Positions 41,707 to 48,850 of a DNA stretch of 64,000 nucleotides are shown piece by piece. A model generated the notes under the pieces. That model did not search any database and was not told where the DNA came from. It was given only the letters and a program-made list of their open reading frames with translations. Both the position numbers and the translations under genes were made by a program. The stretch spans positions 1 through 64,000 of the forward strand of contig NZ_BAGN01000416.1 in NCBI RefSeq assembly GCF_000308835.1. The letters are read 5' to 3'. The stretch's first letter is position 1, and each line of letters begins with the position of its first letter. The stretch comes from Nocardia vinacea NBRC 16497 (GTDB taxonomy: Bacteria; Actinomycetota; Actinomycetes; Mycobacteriales; Mycobacteriaceae).

Positions 41707-42129
41707 TTACTCGGAGGCCGAGCCGGACGCGATGTCGCCGGCCAGCGGGGCAATAGCCCCGATGATCTGTTCCACCAGCGCCGTCGGCACCCCGGCGACG
41801 GTCAGCGCATCGGTCAGATGTCCGGCCACGAGGGTGAAATGGTGCATCGTGATGCCACGGCCCTGATGGACCTGCTTCATCGGGGCACCGGTGTAGGGGC
41901 CTGGGCCGCCGAGCGCAGCGGAGAAGAACTCGACCTGACGCCCCTTCAACCGAGACATGTTCGTACCGGTGAAGAACGCCGCCAGCTGGTCGTCGGCGAG
42001 GACGCGGACATAGAAGTCCTCGACTACCGCCGCGAGGGCCTCGTGACCTCCGATCTGCTCGTAGATTGGGCCGGGCTCGGCGACCGTGGCTGCCCCGGAC
42101 TTGGACTTGAACCATGACGTGATTTCCAT
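41707..42129 (-). CDS. glbN: Truncated haemoglobin, group I (trHbN-like)
   Basis: The 140-residue haem protein matches group I truncated haemoglobins: IYEQIGGHEALAAVVEDFYVRVLADD with Tyr at B10, FFTGTNMSRLKGRQVEFFSAALGGPGPYTG and the proximal His in VHQGRGITMHHFTLVAGHL. In mycobacteria trHbN oxidises NO to nitrate. An N-terminal basic extension (WFKSKSGAATVAE) precedes the globin fold, reminiscent of the pre-A segment. The start is uncertain: ATG 42129 is used, and ATG near 42190 would add about 21 residues. Confidence 0.92.
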   Translation of the reverse strand: MEITSWFKSKSGAATVAEPGPIYEQIGGHEALAAVVEDFYVRVLADDQLAAFFTGTNMSRLKGRQVEFFSAALGGPGPYTGAPMKQVHQGRGITMHHFTLVAGHLTDALTVAGVPTALVEQIIGAIAPLAGDIASGSASE

Positions 42130-42322
42130 GCATTCAGGACAGCACCGGTCGGTTTCCGCCCGGTTAGTCGGCTGTCGCAGCCCGTTTTCCATTCGTAGCC
42201 AATATATTTCACGGAACTCACAGCAGGCTGCCGCACCTGTGAGCAATGTTTCGAACCTCACTCATCCCGCGGAAACCGTCCAGACTTTTCGTGCCCACTC
42301 AGGGCACCACGAGCCCCCACGA

Positions 42323-43363
42323 CTACACGTCATGCTCACCCAGCACCGGCGGTGGACCGTATCGCGGCTGGTATCCGGCTATCCGGATCGGACTGCCGAT
42401 CAGCCGGTAATCGCCAACGGTGACAACGGTTTCGGGGGTGGCGGACAAGGCCTCGGGCAGGCTGCGCACCGCGGCGGCCGGGATGCCGAGCGGGCGCAGG
42501 CGCGATTCCCAGCCGGAGGCGGTATCGGTGGCCAGAGCCGCGGTTACCGCGGCGAGTACCTCGTCGCGGTGCGCGGCCCGCTCGGCCATCGTCTCGAATC
42601 CGTCGACACCCGCCTCCGCGGCGAAGACCTTCCAGAAGCCGTCGTGGGTGATGAACAGCGCCAGGTAGCCGTCGGCGGTCGGGAAGAGCTGTGCTGGAAC
42701 GTAATACGAATGGGCACCGAACTTTCGGCGTTGTGGCTGTTTGCCGTCGTTGAGATAGGCAGACGCATGGTAGTTCAGCTGCGAGAGCATCACCTGGTAC
42801 AGCGAGACGTCCACCTGTCCGCCCCGGCCGGAGACGATCTGGGCGAGCAGGCCGAGCGCGGCGGTGAGGCCGGTCGAGTTGTCGGCCGACGAATACCCGG
42901 GCAACGTGGGCGGTCCCTGCGGATCGCCCGTCATCGCGGCGATGCCCGTCGCCGCCTGGATCACGTAATCGAAGGCGGGGTCGTCACCGCCGTCCAAGCC
43001 GAAGCCCGTGATCGCCACACACACGATCCGCTCGTTGAATCGCCGCAGCGACTCGTAGGTCAGGCCGAGCCGCCGGATCGCCGACGGCTTCAAATTCACC
43101 AGCAGCGCATGCGATTCCGCGACGAGTCCGGCCAGCCTGCGCTGCCCGGCGGGGCTGGTCAATTCGAGTCGGATACTGCGCTTGCCGCGATTGAGGCTGG
43201 CGAAATAGGAGTCACCGACCTGCCGCGAGATCTCCCCGTCCGGCGGTTCGATCTTGGTCACCTCGGCACCGAGATCGGCGAGCATCATCGTGGCGTAGGG
43301 ACCGGCGAGCATGGTGCCGACCTCGAGTATCCGGATATCCGCCAGTGGCCCCCGATGGTTCAC
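42323..43363 (-). CDS. Family III CoA-transferase (CaiB/BaiF type)
   Basis: The 346-residue protein has the family N-terminus DIRILEVGTMLAGPYATMMLADLGAEVTKIEPPDGE, SLNRGKRSIRLEL and the catalytic Asp candidate in AFDYVIQAATG. It is slightly shorter than formyl-CoA transferase. It is the last gene of the unit mutase, B12 subunit, LLM oxidoreductase, CoA-transferase, so it may load or unload CoA on the mutase substrate or product. Confidence 0.93.
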   Translation of the reverse strand: MNHRGPLADIRILEVGTMLAGPYATMMLADLGAEVTKIEPPDGEISRQVGDSYFASLNRGKRSIRLELTSPAGQRRLAGLVAESHALLVNLKPSAIRRLGLTYESLRRFNERIVCVAITGFGLDGGDDPAFDYVIQAATGIAAMTGDPQGPPTLPGYSSADNSTGLTAALGLLAQIVSGRGGQVDVSLYQVMLSQLNYHASAYLNDGKQPQRRKFGAHSYYVPAQLFPTADGYLALFITHDGFWKVFAAEAGVDGFETMAERAAHRDEVLAAVTAALATDTASGWESRLRPLGIPAAAVRSLPEALSATPETVVTVGDYRLIGSPIRIAGYQPRYGPPPVLGEHDV

Positions 43364-43367
43364 TCGC

Positions 43368-44324
43368 TCACCGCAATTCCTTCGCCAGTTCGGCGATCAT
43401 CTCCCGGGTGCGGCGCTTGGAGGCGATGAGTTCGTCGCGGGTGTCGCCGATGGGCAGCAGCCGCACCGACAGATCCGTGGCGCCGGCGTCGGCGAAGCGC
43501 CGCAGTCCCGCCGCGATCGCCCGCTCGTCGCCCGCGACGCAGATATCACCGATATCGCTGGCCGACCCCTGTTCCAGCAGCCGCTGGTAGTTGGGCGAGA
43601 CCTCGGCCTCGCCGAGGATCCGGTTGGCCCGCGCCTTGGCCTCGTCGACCTCCGACGGCGAGCACAGGCACACCGGCAGCCCGGCGATGATGCGGGGTGC
43701 GGGCCGCCCGGCGTCGGCGGCGGCCTTGGTGATTTTCGGGACGACATGGTCGGCCACCGCACGCTCGTCGGCCATCCACAGGATGGTGCCGTCTGCCTGT
43801 TCCCCGGCGATGCGCAACATGACCGGTCCGAGTGCGGCGATCAGTACCGGCACCGGCGCTACGGGGCCGAGGTCGAGCGGATTGTGCACGGTGAAGGTGT
43901 CGTTTTCGATGTCGACCTGGCCGGGCCCGCGTAGACCGGCATTCAATACGTCCAGGTAGTCGCGGGTGTAGGCCGCCGGTTTCGTATAGGGCAGCCCGAG
44001 CATGTCCTGCACGATCCAGTGATGCGAGGGTCCGACACCGAGCGCGAGCCGACCACCGGCCGCGGCCTGCGCCGAAAGCGCTTGGCGGGCAAGGGCGATC
44101 GGATGCTGTGCCTGCAATGGCACGACCGCGGTGCCCAACTCGATGCGGGTGGTCTTCATACCCATCAAGGCGATGGTGATCAGCGCATCGAAATCGGTTG
44201 GTATCTGCGGAATCCACGCGGTGTCCAGTCCCGCGGCTTCGGCCCATTCGATATCGTCGAGCATTCTGCTGAGCTTGCGCGCGGAGTCCCCCTTCTCCGG
44301 CCCTATCATCACTCCGATTCGCAC
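43368..44324 (-). CDS. LLM-class (luciferase-like) oxidoreductase, probably F420-dependent
   Basis: The 318-residue TIM-barrel protein has VRIGVMIGPEKGD, GLDTAWIPQIPTDFDALITIALMG, IELGTAVVPLQAQHPIALARQAL and RLALGVGPSHHWIVQDMLGLPY, the pattern of F420-dependent LLM oxidoreductases of actinobacteria. GTG 44324 preceded by GGAGG at 6 nt is taken as start rather than the longer open frame to 44528. It may reduce or oxidise a ketone or enoyl group in the pathway. It overlaps none of its neighbours but is 4 nt from the CoA-transferase. Confidence 0.92.
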   Translation of the reverse strand: MRIGVMIGPEKGDSARKLSRMLDDIEWAEAAGLDTAWIPQIPTDFDALITIALMGMKTTRIELGTAVVPLQAQHPIALARQALSAQAAAGGRLALGVGPSHHWIVQDMLGLPYTKPAAYTRDYLDVLNAGLRGPGQVDIENDTFTVHNPLDLGPVAPVPVLIAALGPVMLRIAGEQADGTILWMADERAVADHVVPKITKAAADAGRPAPRIIAGLPVCLCSPSEVDEAKARANRILGEAEVSPNYQRLLEQGSASDIGDICVAGDERAIAAGLRRFADAGATDLSVRLLPIGDTRDELIASKRRTREMIAELAKELR

Positions 44325-44373
44325 GAATTCCTCCAGTTTCCAGGCTCTTTCAGATGACTGCGGCCGCTCAGGA

Positions 44374-44817
44374 TCACGACGGCGTCGCGGTTTCGGTCTC
44401 GGGGACGGCAGTCGGCGGAGCCGACGGGGTGGGTGAACACAGCGCGCGGATCTCGGTGACCAGCGTCTCCAGCGCGGTACCGGTCGGAAAGACCGCGGCC
44501 GCACCGGCTTCCAGCAGTCGCGGCACATCCGCCTGCGGGATGGTGCCGCCGACCACCACCGCGATATCGCCTGCGCCGGCGGCCCGCAGCGCGTCCACGA
44601 CGCGCGTCGTCATCGACACATGCGCGCCGGACAGGATGCTCAAACCGACCACGGCGACGTCTTCCTGCAACGCGATCGACACGATGTCCTCCACACGCTG
44701 ACGGATGCCGGTGTAGATGACCTCGAACCCCGCATCGCGCAGGGTGCGGGCGACGATCTTGGCGCCGCGGTCGTGACCGTCCAATCCCGGCTTGGCGACG
44801 AGTACGCGCGCGGGCAT
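44374..44817 (-). CDS. Cobalamin-binding small subunit of an acyl-CoA mutase
   Basis: The 147-residue protein is a stand-alone B12-binding domain with the lower-ligand motif PGLDGHDRG (DxHxxG), VVGLSILSGAH (SxL) and VVVGGTIPQ (GG). It is the small subunit of split mutases such as isobutyryl-CoA and 2-hydroxyisobutyryl-CoA mutases. ATG 44817 overlaps the large-subunit stop (TGATG). A Pro/Thr-rich tail (TPSAPPTAVPETETATPS) follows the fold. Works with the 44817-46394 product. Confidence 0.94.
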   Translation of the reverse strand: MPARVLVAKPGLDGHDRGAKIVARTLRDAGFEVIYTGIRQRVEDIVSIALQEDVAVVGLSILSGAHVSMTTRVVDALRAAGAGDIAVVVGGTIPQADVPRLLEAGAAAVFPTGTALETLVTEIRALCSPTPSAPPTAVPETETATPS

Positions 44818-46394
44818 CAGAACACCACCGGCTGCTGGAATTCGCCCCATACCGACTTCAGTGCGGCGGTCATCTCGCCGACCGTGCAGTACGCGTTGGC
44901 GCAGTCGATCAGATTGTGCATCAGGTTTCCGTCTCTTTCGGCGACATGCGACAAAGCGGTGAGACAGGCACGCACCGCAGCGGGATCTCGTTCGGCCTTC
45001 ACCCGTGCCAGGCGCTCGAGCTGCAATTCCCGTCCCTTGGCGTCGAGTTCGTAGGTGTCGATATCGGGTGCGGGCTCGTCGGAGACGAATCGGTTCACCC
45101 CGACCACCGGACGCGAACCCGACTCCACCTCCTGATGCAGCCGATAGGCCTCGTCGGCGATCAGCCCCTGCAGATATCCGTCTTCGATGCAGCGCACCAT
45201 GCCGCCGTGCTGCTCCAGATCGGTCATGATCTCGACGATGCGGGCCTCGGTGGCGTCGGTGAGCGCCTCGACGAAGTAGGAGCCGCCGAGCGGATCGGCC
45301 ACCCGTGTCACACCGGTCTCATAGGCGAGGATCTGCTGGGTTCGCAGCGCCAGCGTCGCCGACTCCTCGCTCGGCAGCGCGAACGGTTCATCCCACGCGG
45401 CGGTGAACATCGACTGCACTCCGCCGAGCACCGAAGCCATCGACTCGTATGCGACCCGCACCAGATTGTTCTGGGCCTGTGGCGCGTACAACGACGCGCC
45501 GCCGGCGACACAGCCGAACCGGAACATCGACGCCTTATCCGTGCTCGCGCCGTAGCGCTCGCGCACCAGGGTGGCCCAACGACGCCGACCCGCACGGTAC
45601 TTCGCGATCTCCTCGAAAAAGTCGCCGTGGGTGTAGAAGAAGAACGAGATCTGTGGCGCGAATTGATCGATCGTCATCCGGCCGCGTTCCACAACGGTGT
45701 CGCAGTAGGTCACGCCGTCGGCGAGGGTGAAGGCCATCTCCTGCACCGCGGTCGCCCCGGCGTCGCGGAAATGCGCGCCCGCCACCGAGATCGCGTTGAA
45801 CCGCGGCACCTCGGCCGCGCAGAACTCGATGGTGTCGGCGATCAACCGCAGCGACGGTTCCGGCGGCCAGATCCAGGTGCCACGCGAGGCGTATTCCTTG
45901 AGGATGTCGTTCTGGATGGTGCCCGTGAGCTTTTCCCGCGGCACGCCCTTTTTCTCCGCGGCTGCCACATAGAACGCCAACAGGATCGCCGCGGTGCCGT
46001 TGATGGTGAAGCTGGTGCTGATCTTGTCCAGCGGGATGCCGTCGAAGAGGACCTCGGCGTCGGCGAGCGTGTCGACGGCGACACCGACCCGGCCGACTTC
46101 CTCGCTCACCTCGGGATCGTCGGAGTCGTAGCCGCACTGCGTCGGCAGATCCAACGCCACCGAAAGTCCGGTGCCGCCTTGGTCGAGCAGATACCGGTAG
46201 CGCCGGTTGGATTCCTCCGCGGTGCCGAAGCCCGAGTACTGCCGGAACGTCCACAACCGACCCCGATAGCCGGAGGCGAAGTTGCCACGCGTGAAGGGAT
46301 ATGCGCCCGGCTGGGGCGGATCGGCACGCCGGTCTTCCGGTCCGTAGACCGGCTCGAGCGGGATACCGGACGAGGTCTGCACTTGGTCGTTCAT
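44817..46394 (-). CDS. B12-dependent acyl-CoA mutase large subunit, divergent active site
   Basis: The 525-residue protein is the catalytic TIM barrel of a methylmalonyl-CoA-mutase-family enzyme without its own B12 domain, like IcmA/HcmA. Counted against methylmalonyl-CoA mutase, Tyr53 (RQYSG) equals Tyr89, Arg171 (SRGTW) equals Arg207, Gln161 equals Gln197 and His208 equals His244, with constant offset. That favours a substrate with a free carboxylate. But Tyr243 is Ala207, the HCQ segment is GCV (residues 294-296), and the HTN motif before DEA is FTA, so the pocket is remodelled. First gene of its unit; operator H is upstream. Confidence 0.93.
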   Translation of the reverse strand: MNDQVQTSSGIPLEPVYGPEDRRADPPQPGAYPFTRGNFASGYRGRLWTFRQYSGFGTAEESNRRYRYLLDQGGTGLSVALDLPTQCGYDSDDPEVSEEVGRVGVAVDTLADAEVLFDGIPLDKISTSFTINGTAAILLAFYVAAAEKKGVPREKLTGTIQNDILKEYASRGTWIWPPEPSLRLIADTIEFCAAEVPRFNAISVAGAHFRDAGATAVQEMAFTLADGVTYCDTVVERGRMTIDQFAPQISFFFYTHGDFFEEIAKYRAGRRRWATLVRERYGASTDKASMFRFGCVAGGASLYAPQAQNNLVRVAYESMASVLGGVQSMFTAAWDEPFALPSEESATLALRTQQILAYETGVTRVADPLGGSYFVEALTDATEARIVEIMTDLEQHGGMVRCIEDGYLQGLIADEAYRLHQEVESGSRPVVGVNRFVSDEPAPDIDTYELDAKGRELQLERLARVKAERDPAAVRACLTALSHVAERDGNLMHNLIDCANAYCTVGEMTAALKSVWGEFQQPVVF

Positions 46395-46398
46395 CAGT

Positions 46399-46435
46399 GA
46401 ATACGCTACTTGCCAAAAAAGAGAATGCCAATACC
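46399..46435. promoter_or_regulatory. Weaker proposed TetR operator, copy H (divergent promoter)
   Basis: Half-sites read GAATAC-GCT-ACTTGC-CAAAAAA-GAGAAT-GCC-AATACC. Only the right inner half is perfect; the others match about half their positions. Position supports it: it lies between the mutase start at 46394 and the SDR start at 46481. The inverse flank TGGCATTCTC resembles the site at 52521. Confidence 0.42.
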
Positions 46436-46480
46436 ATCTGAAGCGAGTGAGTTCTCACAATCCGTTTCCCTAGGAGCACG

Positions 46481-47314
46481 ATGCCCGAGCAGCACCGACC
46501 GTTGACCGACCGCACGATGGTGATCTCCGGCGCCAGCCGCGGTATCGGACTGGCCATCGCGGTCGCCGCCGCCCGCCGGGGCGCCAACGTGGTGCTGCTG
46601 GCCAAGACGGCCGAACCGCACCCACGGCTGCCCGGCACCGTCTACACGGCGGCCGCCGAAATCGAGGCCGCGGGCGGCAAGGCGGCCGCCGTGGTGGGTG
46701 ATGTGCGCCGCGAGGAGGATGTGCAGCGGGTGGTGGGCACCGCACTGGAACGCTTCGGCGGCATCGATATCTGCGTCAACAATGCCAGCGCCATCGCGAC
46801 CGAGCCGACCGAGCGGTTGTCGCCCAAGAAGTTCGATCTGATGATGGACATCAATATCCGCGGCGCCTTCCTGCTGACCCAGTCCTGCGTGCCGCACCTA
46901 CGCAATTCGGCCAACCCGCATGTGCTGACCATCGCGCCACCGGTGAATATGAACCCGCGCTGGCTCGGCGCGCACCCGGTGTACACGCTGTCGAAGTACG
47001 GAATGACGCTGCTGTCGCAGGGCTGGGCCGTCGAATACGCCAAGGCCGCAATCGCATTCAACTGTCTGTGGCCCGAGACCTTCATCGCCACCTCCGCGGT
47101 GGCCAACCTCGACAACGGTACGAATCAACTCGCGGCCGCGCGCAGTCCGGAGATCATGGCCGATGCCGCGGTCGAGATCGTGTCCCAGCCCGCACGGGAG
47201 ATCACCGGCAACTGCTTCATCGACGCCGAGGCATTGGCGCGATTCGGCGGCGTCGAGGACCTGTCCCGCTACGGCGGTGGCGCGCACCCGACACCGGACC
47301 TGTTCCTCGACTGA
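46481..47314 (+). CDS. SDR of the HSDL2-like type
   Basis: The 277-residue SDR has VISGASRGIGLAIAVAAARRGANVVLLAKTAEPHPRLPGT, the long variant seen in HSDL2-like proteins, then CVNNASAI, the active-site segment LTIAPPVNMNPRW where the usual Ser is replaced, and YTLSKYG (Tyr and Lys). It is divergent from the mutase and starts the unit SDR, CMD, hydroxyisobutyrate dehydrogenase-like, zinc ribbon. Substrate unknown. Confidence 0.9.
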   Translation: MPEQHRPLTDRTMVISGASRGIGLAIAVAAARRGANVVLLAKTAEPHPRLPGTVYTAAAEIEAAGGKAAAVVGDVRREEDVQRVVGTALERFGGIDICVNNASAIATEPTERLSPKKFDLMMDINIRGAFLLTQSCVPHLRNSANPHVLTIAPPVNMNPRWLGAHPVYTLSKYGMTLLSQGWAVEYAKAAIAFNCLWPETFIATSAVANLDNGTNQLAAARSPEIMADAAVEIVSQPAREITGNCFIDAEALARFGGVEDLSRYGGGAHPTPDLFLD

Positions 47315-47335
47315 TCGCCGAAAGGATTGCCGGAT

Positions 47336-47731
47336 ATGACAATCGATCCCGACCAACGGCCGCGCTACGAGGCCGGATTACAGGTCCGCCGCGAGGTCGT
47401 CGGCGCCGACTACGTCGACCGGGCGCTGGCCGCCGCCACCGACTTCTCCGAGCCGCTGCAGGATCTGGTGACCGAATACTGTTGGGGTGCGGTGTGGACC
47501 CGCCCCGGCCTGGACCGCCGGGCCCGGTCGATGATCACCCTGGCAATGCTGACTTCGCTCAACCGTTCCACGGAATTCGCCACGCACGTGCGCGCCGCAT
47601 TGACCAACGGCGTCACCCCGGACGAGATCCGGGAGGTGCTGCTGCACGCGACGGTCTATGCCGGTGTCCCGGCCGGAGTCGAAGCCTTCCGAATCGCCGG
47701 ACCGATCCTGCAGGAGCACGCTGATGCCTGA
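47336..47731 (+). CDS. 4-carboxymuconolactone decarboxylase-like protein
   Basis: The 131-residue helical protein matches PcaC-like decarboxylases: EYCWGAVWTRPGLDRRARSMITLAMLTSLNRSTEFATHVRAALTNGVTPDEIREVLLHATVYAGVPAG, with the conserved His and Glu. It would decarboxylate a gamma-carboxy lactone or a related substrate. ATG 47336 is used; a TTG at 47327 is too close to AAAGGA. It overlaps the next gene by 8 nt. Confidence 0.9.
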   Translation: MTIDPDQRPRYEAGLQVRREVVGADYVDRALAAATDFSEPLQDLVTEYCWGAVWTRPGLDRRARSMITLAMLTSLNRSTEFATHVRAALTNGVTPDEIREVLLHATVYAGVPAGVEAFRIAGPILQEHADA

Positions 47732-48614
47732 ACGCGCTACCGGGCACATCGCCTTCCTCGGCCTCGGCACCATGGGCGCGCACATGTCCCGGCGGTTGGT
47801 GGCGGCGGGTTTCGAGGTCGTCGGATTCGACCCGTCCGAGAACGCCCGCGCAGGCTTGGCCGCGGTCGGCGGACGAGTCGCGACCAGCGCCGCCGCAGCC
47901 GCCGCCGGAGCCACCCACCTGATTCTCATGCTGCCCAGTTCCGCCGTCGTCGAATCGGTACTCGGTGACGAGCAGGTCCTGGCCGCCTTGGGCTCGGACG
48001 CGATCGTGGTCGATATGAGCTCATCTGAACCAGAGTCGACGCGGCGGCTGGCCGCCGCATTGGCCGAGCGTCGAATCACGCTGGTCGACGCACCGGTGTC
48101 CGGCGGCGTGCGCGGGGCGGCGGACGGTACCATGACGATCATGGTCGGGGGCCCGGAAGACACTGTCGCCCAAATTGATTCGGTGCTGGCGCCGCTGGGC
48201 AAGGTACGGCGCATAGGTGCATCGGGCGCCGGTCATGCCGTCAAGGCGATCAATAATCTGCTCGCCGCGGTCAACCTGCTCGCCGCCGCCGAGGGGGTCG
48301 CGGCCGGACGCCGTTTCGGCCTGGACCCAGCCGTGATCGTCGAGACCATCAATGCCGCCAGCGGCCGCAGTGCCGCAACCGAACTCAAGTTCCCGCAGGC
48401 GATTCTGCCGGAAACCTTCGACTCCGGATTCGCGCTCGCACTCATGCTCAAGGACATGCGGATCGCCACCGACTTGGCGGCCTCGCTCGGCATACCGGCC
48501 GCACTCGGCGAACGCGCCGTCGAGCTGTGGGCGCGCGCCGCGGCCGACCTCGGTCCGAGCGCCGACCAAACCGATATCGCGCGCTGGGCGGACGCACAGT
48601 CCGCAGAACATTAA
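47724..48614 (+). CDS. 3-hydroxyisobutyrate dehydrogenase-family protein
   Basis: The 296-residue beta-hydroxyacid dehydrogenase has the Rossmann motif FLGLGTMGAHMS, the substrate motif DAPVSGGVRGAADGTMTIMVGG, and the catalytic Lys in GHAVKAINNLL. It would oxidise a 3-hydroxy-2-substituted acid to the semialdehyde. ATG 47724 has CAGGAG upstream and overlaps the decarboxylase-like gene. With a B12 mutase in the divergent unit, a branched C4-type or larger 3-hydroxy acid is a reasonable substrate idea. Confidence 0.92.
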   Translation: MPERATGHIAFLGLGTMGAHMSRRLVAAGFEVVGFDPSENARAGLAAVGGRVATSAAAAAAGATHLILMLPSSAVVESVLGDEQVLAALGSDAIVVDMSSSEPESTRRLAAALAERRITLVDAPVSGGVRGAADGTMTIMVGGPEDTVAQIDSVLAPLGKVRRIGASGAGHAVKAINNLLAAVNLLAAAEGVAAGRRFGLDPAVIVETINAASGRSAATELKFPQAILPETFDSGFALALMLKDMRIATDLAASLGIPAALGERAVELWARAAADLGPSADQTDIARWADAQSAEH

Positions 48615-48624
48615 GGCCCACACC

Positions 48625-48834
48625 ATGAATACGCCCATACGATTCTCGGTCGTCGACGTGCTCCACTACTTCGGCAAATGCCCACGCTGCGGCTATTCCG
48701 CCACCGCCGCGGCGATGATCCAGACCTTCGCCGACGGCGCCACCGAATCGCAACTCGTCGCCACCTGCGGGCAGCCGTGCGGGTGGAGCGGCCCGGTGGC
48801 GCTGACCACGATGACCGACGCCCGGTCCAGTTGA
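48625..48834 (+). CDS. Small zinc-ribbon protein
   Basis: This 69-residue protein contains Cys-x2-Cys (KCPRCGYSA) and a second pair in TCGQPCGWSG, a zinc-ribbon-like layout. It begins at ATG 48625, 10 nt after the dehydrogenase. No function is assigned; the position suggests an accessory of the SDR/decarboxylase/dehydrogenase unit, somewhat like DUF35-type ribbons without the OB-fold. Confidence 0.7.
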   Translation: MNTPIRFSVVDVLHYFGKCPRCGYSATAAAMIQTFADGATESQLVATCGQPCGWSGPVALTTMTDARSS

Positions 48835-48850
48835 CTCGGATTCACCACCG

